A DNA stretch of 64,000 bases from Anniella stebbinsi. Its lineage: Eukaryota; Chordata; Lepidosauria; Squamata; Anniellidae. Each line of letters begins with the position of its first letter. Within the stretch, counting starts at the first letter, position 1. The stretch lies in assembly GCA_029215795.1 (NCBI GenBank), contig JARDYH010000002.1, positions 60,613,001-60,677,000 on the forward strand, written 5' to 3'. Positions 23,711-35,018 of the stretch are shown piece after piece. The notes beneath the pieces are model-generated. The model had not been told where the DNA came from and made no database searches. It worked only from the letters and a program-made list of their open reading frames with translations. The position numbers were made by a program, and so were the translations under genes.

Positions 23711-25200
23711 TTACATGCTATTTGGGATAATGGGACTTGTAATCTAACACACCTGAAGGCCACCAGGTTGGAAAGACCATCCTGGATAACTGCATTTTAA
23801 CTGCAGCAGTCACCCCTTAGAGTCATTTCTGATTCTAAATGTCCTCACTCTGTATTTAAGAAATGCCTACCCACCTTTTGATTTCAAAGGATGACAGTAT
23901 TTTAGCTTGTAATCTTAAACACATCTACTGTTTCCTCTGGAGCTTCCACAGGAAAACTTCAGATGAGGTTTGCTCAAAGACAACAGTAGACATATCAGTT
24001 TGAAGTAAGATTTTTTATTGGAGTATACTTGTTTGTGAATTTAAAGCTGGCTGAAAGTGTCTTCATATCTTCACCATTTATTCAAACTGTGGCTTATTAA
24101 CAGTCAGTGTTAGCCTTCTGCTGACATCTCTTCGATTTATTCTCTCTCTCTCTTTCCAGTGTAAGTTTCCTTTGACCTGGTATTTTCCAATCTGGATAAT
24201 CTTGCTGCTTCAGCTTGCCTCCATGCAGCAGGAACCAGGGCCAAAAGCATAACTAATAAGCTTCCTGCTGGGGCATTAAGAATTTGATCTGCTCATATGG
24301 AGGAAATTATATTCTACCACATCTGTTACATTCCAGGTGTTGCTAATTTAAACTTTAACAAATGAAAGCTTTTAAAAACAAACAAAAACTGGCAATCCCC
24401 ATCTCTGTATAAACCTTGAAATGTGAGTGAGTGTTTTAAAGCTGTGCAAAGATATTGAGAATTCTTTCCTTACCTATATAACTTCATAAAGCAAGTGATT
24501 GCTCTTTCTTGGATTTCTAAAAGGGCAATTAAAAATGCTCCCCCAAAAACCAGGCATCCAATTAGATCCTTTCTTTATTTCGGAAGCCATTGACTTAATT
24601 TTAGTATCAGCTATTTTAATCACAAAAGTCTTTTTTTTAATCCCTAATTTATTTTGAGCTGTTGAGGTACAAGGTCCTTTGTAACCTATAACTTGTATTT
24701 CCTGCAGAACAACTCAGTGTGATAGATCAACTGATAAAGCAATCTTATACATGTCTTCACAAAAGTAAGTCCCATTGAATGGTGTTTACTTCCAGATAGA
24801 TGGACACAGGATCGTAGCCTAAGGCTGACAGAAAGTCTTATCTAAGTCTATAATAAGTTTTCCAGCAACTTACCAAAGGTGCTGGTAAGAAACACTTCAG
24901 AAGTTTCAACCATGATTATATTTCTTTTGTGAATGAGTGTGTGTGTGTGTGTGTGATCTGTGTAGTAACAGGCCTATTCATACGTAACTGAGAGTACCCC
25001 ATTGAATAGATTAGGATTTCCTTCTATATGTGGGGGATTGCACTGTGTGTGGAATCTTGTAAATGTTCTAGAATTTGTTTTTGCATTTTATTTGGGCTGT
25101 GCATAGAATTTAGTTTGCGATTTTGCCAAAAATGATGTGTAGTGGTAAATTTTGAAGTGCAGGACCTCATGACAGTGCGCACACATATACACACCAAAGA
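23711..25200. other. No gene recognised; repeat pieces only
   Basis: A GGGACTTGTAATCTAACACA phrase near 23730 is a relic of a common vertebrate repeat also seen at 45300. A CAGAAGTAAGTCCCA-type repeat lies at about 24728-24822. A (GT)n run lies at 24938-24953. The remainder is AT-rich. Confidence 0.45.
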
Positions 25201-25223
25201 GGAGCAGTACATACATAGTCTAT

Positions 25224-25543
25224 TAGGCTGACCAGATAAAATCCATGTCAGGGCTCATGTAACTTTAACAGTTGTAGAGAAAAGGGAATTTCAGCCAGGG
25301 TCATTTGTATGCAATTAGTTCCTGGGGAAATTCCTTCTTCATCACAGCAGTTAAAGTTGCAGGCACTATACTAGAGTGACCATATACAAAAGAAGGCAAG
25401 GCCCCTGCAACTTTAACTGTTGTGATGAAGAGGGAATTTCCCCAGGAACTAATTGCATACAAATGACCCTGGCTGAAATTCCCTTTTCTCTACAACTGTT
25501 AAAGTTACATGAGCCCTGACCTGGATTTTATCTGGTCAGCCTA
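25224..25543. mobile_element. hAT-type MITE (TAGGCTGACCA subtype)
   Basis: Ends TAGGCTGACCAGATAAAA and TTTTATCTGGTCAGCCTA are near-perfect inverted repeats. The interior is almost the same as 10554-10873 and 43481-43799. Flanking octamers TAGTCTAT and TACGTAGT differ. Confidence 0.85.
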
Positions 25544-26639
25544 TACGTAGTATAATGCCAGATGTATTAGGATAAGCATGACTTCATCCCTGGGATTCTG
25601 CAATGGAGTAAGCTCCATTGAATTGTGGTGCTAACATCTGCCTGCATGGGGTCAACTCGTAAAACATATTGGGTAGTCCTACATAGAGAAGACCCATTAA
25701 AATGAATTAGTCATGACTAAGCTAAGTCCTATTCATTTCAATGGGTATTTTCTATGCATATTGGATACTATCCATTAAGCTCAAACAAAAGATCTTCTGC
25801 CAGATGAAATGTAACATTGAGCTTTTATTAGACATGTAAATAATTTTCTAAAGAAGTGTAACGATTTAAACTGCTTGAGTGGAGTAGAAACTACATCAAA
25901 GAAAAAGAAAAAAATGTTCAGTTTCTGCTTTTCCTTATTCTCTGACTTCCTGTATGCAAATTTGTTACAAACAATAGTAAAAGGAGCCCATTTATAAAAC
26001 TATAAAGAAGCATACGTGCTTTCCCCAAGTTAAAACAAAAGGTGGATTTTATATTACCAAAAATGGAGGATCAAATTTGTCTGCCTTTCATGCTCTCAGC
26101 CCCAGGGGCAGCTTCAGATAATACCTGAAGCCATCACATCACCAGCTGGAGTCTTGTTTGAATATCTGCAGACCCTTCCTGCCCCATTCCATCTGAAGAC
26201 TGTGATCATGCAGACATCATAACTTCAACATCAAAGCCAGCTTTTTCCACCTCACCTCCCCCCTTCCCCCCACCTGTTTTTTTTGGTAACATCTCGCCTG
26301 GTGAAGAGATGTGGAGATCTAAAAGACTGTACATTTTTCTGGTCTTTTGGTTGGCCTAATAAAGGTATTACACTCAGGAAAATGTGAACACCTCATTATC
26401 ATCTGATTCACTTACCAGAGCAAGGAAAGTCTATCAATTACCTTGGCACTTTGATCATTCCTAAAGCTGTGCTCTCCCAAGTCCCCCCGCCGCTACACCA
26501 CCCTTTGTGTAGACGTTATTGCTTTCTATGGGACCGGAAAAGCAACAACAGCTCACTGAGACTGGAATTAGTGCTTACACGATAACAAATAAAGCCCCAG
26601 GATACCATTTTCATTACTTTTTGCTCTAGCAGATTCTAA
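25544..26639. other. No gene recognised
   Basis: AT-rich sequence. Around 25640-25760 there are remnants of the CCCATTGAA/CATTTCAATGG type common around squamate interspersed repeats. No exon is visible. Confidence 0.4.
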
Positions 26640-27040
26640 CTTAAGAACATACGAAGACCTGTGTTGGATCAGACCAAAGGCCTATCTAGTCCAGCATTCT
26701 GTTCCCACAGTGACCAACAAGATACCTTAATGGAATGCTCACAAGTAGGATATAAGTGCAATGGCACAGTCCTAGCCATGTTGGTATTTAGAGGCATGTT
26801 GCCTCCAATATGGGAAGTAATATACAACTTTCATGACCAGTAACCATGGATAATCTTATCCTCCATTAATTTGTCTAATCCCCTGTTAAAGCCGTCCAAA
26901 TTAGGAGCCATCACTAATTCTTGCGGCAGTGAATTCCGTATCACTATGTGATACTGTATGAAGAAGTACTTTCTTTTATGGGTTCTGAATCTCCCACCAT
27001 TCGACTTCATTGCATGACCCTGGGTTCTGATGAGAGAGGG
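26640..27040. mobile_element. Interspersed repeat (SINE/LINE-type, antisense)
   Basis: Begins TAAGAACATACGAAGACC, then GGATCAGACCAAAGGCC and AGTCCAGCATTCTGTTC. The first part is the reverse complement of 29655-29768 and resembles 42628-42700. The second part (ATTAATTTGTCTAATCCCC, CTTGCGGCAGTGAATTCC, TGTATGAAGAAGTACTTTC) matches a repeat I know from sauropsid genomes but cannot classify. Confidence 0.6.
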
Positions 27041-27994
27041 AGACCGTGACTTGCTTGTGGGTTTCCCGTTGACAGCTGGTCAGCCCTTGTGTGAACTCCC
27101 TCCACCCCATCTGAACATACATGTGATTGTGCCCTAAATCTAAGAGTAACTGGTTGCACCACAGCCCACAAACTGCCCACCCTTGTTTTAGACTGTCTTC
27201 TTTATTTGAGATTCCTAACAAAAGATGGCTTTTATTACATATATTCTCTGACTGAATAAGTAGTCCTCTGTTCTGGTCCTGCATGCTGAATATTAAAGTA
27301 ACACTGATACTATATACTACAGTTGGAAATTATATTTTGCCTCTACTTTTTCTTTCTTTCAAGAGAATAGGTATTCAATAAAAAGAGTAAAAACACAGTT
27401 CTTATATCCCTCCCCCATGTTTCATATTACATGATGATATTACATGAAGATATGATTGTGCTTTTTGCCAGCTCTGAAAATCAATGGAAAAGATCTGTGG
27501 ATCTTTGGTTAGTGACTTGAAAAAGGACTGAATGATCATACAGAGCTATCCTTTATGGCGCTCTATCTTTGAAATGAAGGTTGTTTTTTGTGTTTTTTAA
27601 ATTACTTTCCACTGCATGGACATTCAGTCTGAAGTAGCTATTACTAGCTATGAATGTTTCAAAACAGCTGGGAAAAGGCATTCATTGTCCATTCTCTATG
27701 AACTTCATCACACCTCCTTTTTTTTATTGGTATGTACCCGCAGTTTTGAAATCTGTTCCCCTTTCGCAGTCATGGCCATACTGGGGCCTCTTTTTTCACT
27801 TATGGGCTCTTATGGGTGGGAGGTTGTTCTCGGTGGCAGGAAGGGAAGGGGGCAGGCAGGGAAAGACGAAGAGGGGGAATCCCATGCACTGGAGGAGAAC
27901 TGCCCTTCCTTTCCCTTTTCTTATCAACAAACATGCCCCCAACAAAGGAAAAAGCAAAAGGGTGGATATTCCTGACTTTATCTGCCCCAAAGTA
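27041..27994. other. No gene recognised
   Basis: The frames 27616-27975 and 27650-28177 are open but overlap in different registers and end inside an interspersed repeat; no domain is seen. Confidence 0.4.
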
Positions 27995-28145
27995 CTTCAC
28001 AACAAGGGGTGGAAGGGGCGTGATGAGAGCAGGACAGGGACAATGTCATGCAAGTACCTTGTGGCACATACAAGGCAAGGCGAGTGTGCAGTAAATTGCT
28101 GGTGTAATGGAGCTCTCCATGTACTACTGTGGGCTTTTCTTAAAC
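27995..28145. repeat. Interspersed repeat shared (inverted) with 19225-19365
   Basis: GGCACATACAAGGCAAGGCG, GTGCAGTAAATTGCTGG and AATGGAGCTC follow the same order as in the reverse complement of 19225-19365. Confidence 0.5.
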
Positions 28146-28198
28146 TGCCTGAATGCAGCTTCCTTTTTAATCTATAGATAAGTGATGTGCAATTGAGA

Positions 28199-28298
28199 TC
28201 AGATCTACAACAAGTAGGATATAGCACTATGAAAGCGGCTCCAACATTTGCCAGTGCACTTCAATACTGCTATAAAGCAGAAGCGTAGATCCTGCCTA
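28199..28298. mobile_element. Short MITE, AAGTAGGATATA family
   Basis: Ends CAGATCTACAACAAGTAGG and GCGTAGATCCTGCC. Interior TGCACTTCAATACTGCTATA matches 14487-14719. Confidence 0.65.
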
Positions 28299-28507
28299 AA
28301 TCTTATTGCAAAGGTTTATGCCAAATTTCATTTAGGGTTCAGTTAAATTATTTTTTTCAATAGAAAAATGCAACAAGAAAGCAAACTGGAAAAGAGAAAC
28401 AGCATTTTGGAAACACACACACTCAGACACGCCTCAAATTTGCATAAGGTTCATGATTTGAAAGTAATTGCCCACCAGTGTTTTAAAATGGAACCTTTCT
28501 CCCCACC

Positions 28508-28510
<3 letters not shown>

Positions 28511-28547
<37 letters not shown>
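28511..28547. repeat. (TC)n microsatellite
   Basis: About 18 CT units. Confidence 0.92.
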
Positions 28548-28551
<4 letters not shown>

Positions 28552-28837
28552 ATTGTCCTTATCATATAATTAGATATAATTGTCAGACAAATACCCTCAT
28601 TTTAAATGAATAATGTAACACTCTTAATGAACAGGTTTGAAAAGAGTGATGAGCATATGCATGCGTGTAGAAAACCCACTTTATTATATTCCTATAATTT
28701 GTAATCCTGAAAGGTTTTTAGTCCAGTGACACAGTCCTAAAGTGCTCTTAGCAAGGGGTTCCCTTCTATTCATATTCTATGTTTTATGTTTCCTGGAACA
28801 ATTAAAATAAGATATGCAGCAAGCCACCACTAATGTG

Positions 28838-28978
28838 TGTTATGCTTTTTATTGTTCTTTAATATGTTTTATTGTTTTCATCTATTTTAAATTGTTTTTG
28901 TAAGCCAACTTGAGTGTCATTTTTTGATAGAAAGGCGGGGAATAAATCAAATCAAATCAAATCAATCAATCAATCAAA
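28838..28978 (+). mobile_element. L2-type LINE 3' tail
   Basis: T-rich 3' UTR, then GTAAGCCAACTTGAGTG, AGAAAGGCGGGGAATAAAT and (CAAAT)n(CAAT)n. A typical 3' end of the window's AAAGGYGGG tail type. Confidence 0.65.
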
Positions 28979-29145
28979 TATGTCAAGATTTTTCTGTCAA
29001 TGTTCAGTTCAAGTAATGTTTCATATATTAGGCCTCTCTTCAGTGTGACTGCAGTTTCCTAACAATATATTTTAGGAGCAAGGGAATAGTCTAAAATAGA
29101 GAAGGGCAGGTTATTTGAAGCTGGCCTTGGATTAACCTACAGGGA

Positions 29146-29222
29146 CGAAAACCAAGGAAGGGAGAGGAGGACCCACACCTCTGCTGGTCTTCAGTGTGGG
29201 GCAGACCCCCTCCCCGATCCCC
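29146..29222 (+). repeat. Direct repeat, first copy (second at 29806-29875)
   Basis: AAGGAAGGGAGAGGAG, CCTCTGCTGGTCTTCAGTG and CCCCTCCC.GAT recur in order at 29806-29875, 660 bp downstream. A hAT MITE and a SINE-type fragment lie between the copies. Confidence 0.8.
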
Positions 29223-29325
29223 TGCACACAAAGCTGAAGGAATTTTCCCTGGCCAATCAGAGGGCTTGGGGAAATTATCTATCACTTTCCCCTCCCTCCC
29301 GCCTCACCCCTATATATGCTAACAG

Positions 29326-29645
29326 TAGGGTGACCATATGAAAAGGAGGACAGGGCTCCTGTATCTTTAACAGTTGTCTAGCAATGGGAATTTCAGCAGG
29401 TGTCATTTGTATGCCTGCAGCACCTGGTGAAATTCCCTCTTCATCACAATAGTTAAAGCCGCAGAAGCCCTGCCCTCTTTTGTATCTGGTTGCTCTAGTA
29501 TAGTTCCTGCAGCTTTAACTGTTGTGATGAAGAGGGAATTTCACCAGGTGCTGCATGCACACAAATGACACCTGCTGAAATTCCCTTTTCTATACAACTG
29601 TTAAAGATACAGGAGCCCTGTCCTCCTTTCCATATGGCCACCCTA
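29326..29645. mobile_element. hAT-type MITE (TAGGGTGACCATAT family), 320 bp
   Basis: Ends TAGGGTGACCATATGAAAAG and CATATGGCCACCCTA. The interior shows the same two inverted halves as 8288-8629. Flanks GCTAACAG and GAACAGAG do not form a clean duplication. Confidence 0.85.
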
Positions 29646-29654
29646 GAACAGAGC

Positions 29655-29768
29655 AAAGGTCCTTCACTAGCTTCAATGGGGAGAACTGGTTGCCCACTGT
29701 GGGAACAGAATGCTGGACTAGATGGATGCTTGGTCTGATCCAGCATGGCGTTTCCTATGGTCTTATGT
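29655..29768 (+). mobile_element. SINE/LINE-type fragment
   Basis: GGGAACAGAATGCTGGACTA, GATGGATGCTTGGTCTGATCC and TCCTATGGTCTTATGTTC; reverse complement of the start of the repeat at 26640. Confidence 0.65.
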
Positions 29769-29805
29769 TCAAAACACACACACACACCTGCATAGACAAT
29801 ATCAA

Positions 29806-29875
29806 AGGAAGGGAGAGGAGAACCCACCCCTCTGCTGGTCTTCAGTGTGGGGCTGTCCCCCCTCCCAGATCGTTA
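29806..29875 (+). repeat. Direct repeat, second copy (first at 29146-29222)
   Basis: Near-identical to 29146-29222 with a few substitutions. Origin not determined. Confidence 0.8.
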
Positions 29876-30505
29876 GGATTTACCCATGTGGGTCCCATCC
29901 CAATGCATTCTCATGGAAAGAAGCAACCTTGTATAGGGCAACTCCACTGGAAATTTGAGCTAGAGAAGAATGGGGCAAGGAGGCTTTTAAAGTTAATTTC
30001 TCCTTTGAGATGGCTTTTAACAAGCCTCTGCAGTTATTTTTCATGCCTGGCTCAGGAGAACGTGTCTGGCATCATCCTCATCATTGTATATAATAATCTG
30101 AGTTCTCGGAGCACTAGCGTCATGTAGCCACAATAGCACCACCCAGGCACAATAGAGAAGCACCAGTAGAGTTGAGGAACCCCAAGTTTTACAAAAGAAC
30201 AAAACTACAATTTTTTTTTTAAACTCCCCACCCATAAATGGGGGACCCCCCAAACAGCCCACTGAGGGCTGAGTGGGCTCAGTAGCCATGAAGTGGTGAA
30301 TGAATGTTGGGAGCAAAAATTAAAATGGGTTGTAGGGTAGGGAGGAAAATGGGAGAGCTTGCAATGGCATATCTTGTTCTTGAAAATCTTCAGGTGATGA
30401 GTGCTGTTGCTTATATAGCCAACTGTGTGCAAGGGACAGCAGTGGAGGCTGGTGGCTCTGATGCCAGTGGGGTGGTGAATCTGCTCTGGGTTTCACTCAG
30501 AACTA

Positions 30506-30861
30506 GGTCCCCTCTACAAGGATTCGCTTTTGCGCCTGGTTAGCTGATTATGCGCATAATCGCAAAAGCGTATTTACGCCTAATACCTCTGCACGAGAGG
30601 TGGCGAGAGGCGGCGAAGCGCATTAAGGGATGACCAAAATGCGCCTTACAAGTAGTTAATGCGCATAATCGCTTGTTCACATAGTCAAAATGCGCTTTAA
30701 CGGCTGGAGCAAAATAAAACTCGCTGTTTAATGTGCATTCGATAATGCGCATAATCGGAGAGATAATGCGCCTCTACGCCCGATTTGCGCTCCGTTCTTG
30801 TAGAGGTAAATTTTTTTTAAGCGCCTTGAAAGAGCTTTAAACCTCTCTTGTAGAGGCAGCC
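30506..30861. mobile_element. Harbinger MITE copy 3 (356 bp)
   Basis: Ends GGTCCCCTCTACAAG and CTTGTAGAGGCAGCC. The flanking triplets (CTA left, TCA right) do not match, so the duplication is mutated or the copy arose by another route. The interior has ATTATGCGCATAATCGC, TTAATGCGCATAATCGC and ATAATGCGCATAATCGG. Confidence 0.85.
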
Positions 30862-33800
30862 TCAAAAGGAGCTCCAACGTGCTGAAACCAGCCTGAAGAT
30901 CAGTTTCAGCACTTTGGATAGCTCCTTTAGAGTTCTGGCTGGTTCTGACTGAAATCCAAAATGGATTCACAGCACCATAGAAATAGGAGACACCAGCCTC
31001 CACTGACAGAGAAGTAGCACCAGGCTTGGAGGAGTCTAGAGGTTTGCAGAGGCATAAAGAGCTTTAGAAGAAAAACACATCCTTATTTATTTATTTATTT
31101 GATTTACAACCCTCCTTTCTATCAAAAAATATTACTGAAAGCAACTTAAGAAAGGGGAGATCCCAAAACAGCCCAAGAAGGACTGAGCACCGTCAGTGGC
31201 CACGGGACTGCTGACTGGAAAACTGGAGCAAGGGGAGGGGTAATGGCAGGAGTGGCTGGGAGCATGCTGCAACATTTTGTTACAGGTCCTACTTCTTTCT
31301 AGTTTAAAGATGAAAGATACTCGTGTCTATTTATTGCCGGAATCATCCAAATCACATTTCATAAAACAAAACTTTACCGTTCTGTTAAGTTTTCTTTATA
31401 GTGAAGCTGACAAATTTTACTTCAGTTACTTGAGATTTCTCAGAGCTGAAATTTAGAAATCCAAAGAATTGCACAGTAAGAGCCCATTCCTGCCAAGGGA
31501 GGCATGCAATTTCCTCAGTTCAGCTTTACCTCGGCTTGTTTTTGTGCAAGCACACTGGAGATATTAAGCATATGAAATCCCTATCGCCCAGAGGCAGGAA
31601 GGCATCTGATAGGGGGTTGCCTGGGAAACATGACTGCCCATCGATATTCATTTTTTGCTGTCCTTTGCATTTAGAGCTGCGATCGTTTTTGAGTTATAGC
31701 ATTTCCTCTGGAGCATCACATTCACAGAGAAGACACAAATCCAATTGCTTTGAATGCAACCAGTACCATTTTCTCATTTGATTTTCAGCTCCCTTCAACA
31801 GAAAGACTCTTTTATACACAGAAAGAAAGAAAGAACCATGCCAAGCCCTCAGTTGACAAATTCTGCTTGAAATGGCATTATGGAAATATGGCTATCTTGT
31901 TTTAGATGCAGCTCACGTAAGAGGCATTCAGGCTGCCGGTGGAAAACCCCCACCATTTCTCCAGAGAGCTCTCCTTTGATCAGTTGGAGTAGTTTTAATA
32001 ATTCAGTTTTAATGATTCAGGCTCCCTGCCTGCTTTGCAGGGTGTTTTCCTCTTACCAGGAAGACACATCCTGCAGGCTAGGGAGTCCCCCCATCTATGG
32101 CTCATATTCCCCCCCCCCACACCACAAAAGACTAATTCATGACCATATCTTCTCTGAAATACTCCCCACCCTCATTTTTCATTTTACCAGCAATCCAGCA
32201 GGGGTGGATTCTGTGCTTTAAATGTCTTCTGTGCTTCTGTGCTTTCAATGTCTCCCCATGGTTAGATTTAAACATTAGGTTGATTCTTTTCCATGCATTT
32301 TGGAATAAGAAATGAAGTAGGGTCTCTGCACCAAGTGCTATATCATCTCCTTGATATATTTACATCTGTTCTTTTTATTACTTAAAAGGGTGCTCAGTGA
32401 AATGATTCAGGGTTATGCTAGCTCACGACTGCTTCTTTTCTTTGAGATAGCTTCCCCCCACCCCCACCCCCATTAGCAAACCTTGTAAAATAATCATGTT
32501 CCTTCTTAAGAGTTTGGATGCCATGGTAACATACCAACTGTCTTCTCACCTATTTGGATTGCACACTCCCTAAAGACCTGAGGTGTGTCTACTTCTGTAG
32601 ATCCATCCTAGGGGGCTTTGGTCTTGTGTTACTTGAATTGCACTTCAACCCTTCCTTCTTGATGCATTTATCACAAACCATGTATGAAACTGAAGCAGTA
32701 TTTGTGCTATAGCACAGCTCAAAGAAATGCCAAGGGTGGGGGTGGGGTGTGGAGAAGAGAGGGGAAACCCTGCATTGGGCTTCATGGACAACCCTAAAAT
32801 AGCTCTTTGGACATTGGTCAAAGTGTTTTCTGAATGCAAAATGTTTTGCTATATCAACCTGCAAAAATGTCATTGGTTCTGCATATTTTGAAAAGCCTGT
32901 ATTTTCTCTCAGTGTAAAGTGGAAGTACACATTACATCATGAGACAGACATGGGGTTCCCAAATCCGTGTTTCTTTTGTAAAGCTACTAAAGAAACATGG
33001 GGCTTGAGGGGGGTTGTTTGCAGGGCAGAATCAGTGGGCTCCAGGGGAGGAATGGAAACCTCAGAGTTCCTATCCTTTTCCTGCAGAACTGGTGTGTCTG
33101 TGCTTCCAGATGAGGCTTTTATTGTGGAATTGCCCTGCTTCATGAACGGAATTTAATGGGGGAAGGTGGGTCTAGGTGTCATTGTCTTCTTGTAACTCCT
33201 CTGTGTTTGCCCACTGCTTCTTCCATCTTTGTTTTTCTTTAACTAAAGGAAGTGCATTAAAGGAAATAAAAAGATGGAATATCTGTAGAACAGGTGCATG
33301 CAAATGAGGATCTCATTGTGCAAATACCTTGCTTTATTCTCAGAATTGTACAAGGGGCTCATATGGCATTACCATTTGTTACCCTCCTGTATTTTTTCCT
33401 ACCATTTCTTTGGTCTTTTATTTACCACAAAAAAACCCATTAAGATGCAATAACTGCACAATGCATTATGGTTGGTAGCATTAGGAGCCCTCCATCTGGC
33501 AACATCCAATGTCTTTCGATTGGTTGTGCTAGGAGCTGTCCATCTGAAAGCACTCTGGGTTGCTTCCACATTAGGGCCTTTAAAGCTGAGGCACTGCTTT
33601 TCTGCAATTATCCGGGCATAAAAATGGAGGCTAGCACTATATTAACTAGCAATAGCCTTTCTCATGGCCCAAATCCTGCTACCATGTCTATTCACAAGAA
33701 GGTTCCATCACTTCCTCCTATAACAGACTCAGCTAGTCAGTGCCATCAGCACTGTAGCCAAAATGGAGCTGCTGAGAAACAAAAAGGAGATATCAGTATG

Positions 33801-34790
33801 TTCAGGGGATCTCCAAAGCTTGCAGTAGTTCAAAAGAACTTAAGAAAACTACAACTAAGGGGGTAAAGTCCCCAGGAAGCTTTTGGTTTATAGGAACAGT
33901 TCCTCTTAAAATCCCTGCTAGCACTTTGCCAGACCACAGTGTTGCTGCCCCCCTGCCTCATCTCCATGGATGCAGACTGGGGGGAAAAAAACACAGGAAG
34001 ACAACATTGAAAACACTGGAAAATAAACACCTAATAACATTGTGGGGATCCCATGTTAAAAGTGAGTGAACAAAGCATTGCAATTGAAAAGCAAAGCATT
34101 TGCAGAGAACTCTCTGAGATTGGTGTCAGCCTGGCTAAAGAAAAATGGCATTGAGGGAGAGACAGCAGGCACAAGAAGGGGCTACACATCCTTTCAGTTC
34201 ACCAATTTCCCTGTCCACTTGGTTTCCCTGTTGCTCTATTGCTATCACCCATGCAACTGCATGAGGAAGCTGATCAAGAAATGTTGGGCCTTTTTAAATA
34301 GAACATTTCTGAACTTTGTAAGTAATATTTTCAGTGATCTTCTGTGCTATAGTGAGGGATAGAAACTTGGGTTTGATTTGCGATTCTCAGGATTCTTAAA
34401 GGGTGAGCGAAGACCTTCTGTGTCTGGTCACAATTCCCACTCAAGGAAATTTATGCCCTCTTTCAGAACCATCATGCTTTTCTTGTAATGGAGAAATGGA
34501 GGAGAAATATGGACCGCACATGCAGTCAAGAGTGTGCTAACTGAATCAAATGCCATTAGGCTGTTTGCTTTAGATTTTGCCTATAAAGCCAGTAGGCTCT
34601 GACTTACAGGACCTAGAAGCAATTAAAGAGGACTTTCCTCCAAGGAGTCAAGCCATTAATCTTTGCTTTGGGTTAATCTGTGACTAGTTAAATTTGTCTG
34701 GTTCAAATCAACAAAGGTTTAGAGCACTGTTTGAACTAGTTCAGTTCCAGTTTATGTGGCAAAACTCTGATTCACATTACTGTTGTGATA
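30862..34790. other. Long stretch without recognised gene
   Basis: 31083-31150 resembles an antisense L2-type tail. 32098-32112 is a C-rich homopolymer. The rest is AT-rich with no repeat I recognise, among the most single-copy-looking parts of the window; 34440-34740 has the look of conserved noncoding DNA but this cannot be judged without alignment. Frames such as 33468-33866 and 32589-32930 show no domain. Confidence 0.4.
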
Positions 34791-34795
34791 TGCCT

Positions 34796-34990
34796 GGAGG
34801 GGCCATGGCTCAATGGTAGAGCAACTGCTTTGCATGCAGAAATTCCCAGGTTCGATCCCTGGCATATCCTTGTAGGGCAGGAAAAACTCCTTCCTGAAAC
34901 CCTGGGGAGCTGCTGCCCATCAGTGTTGACAATACTGGGCTAGATGGACCAATGGTCTGTCACAGTATAAGACAGCTTCCTATGTTCTGG
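34796..34990 (+). mobile_element. tRNA-headed SINE
   Basis: The head carries an A-box-like GGCTCAATGGTAGAGCAA and a B box GGTTCGATCCC. The body then runs through CTTCCTGAAACCCTGG, ACAATACTGGGCTAGATGG and AGTATAAGACAGCTTCCTA. The tRNA-like head is followed directly by SINE body, so this is not a tRNA gene. Confidence 0.8.
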
Positions 34991-35018
34991 TATCCTGCTC
35001 ATTACAGCAAGTGAGTAA

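Noticed and set aside
27650..28177. 175-codon open frame
   Set aside because: Runs into an interspersed repeat at 27995 and shows no recognisable family.
34796..34870. tRNA-like sequence with A and B boxes
   Set aside because: It is the head of a SINE: the body and 3' part follow directly and the same body occurs inverted at 22083-22282.
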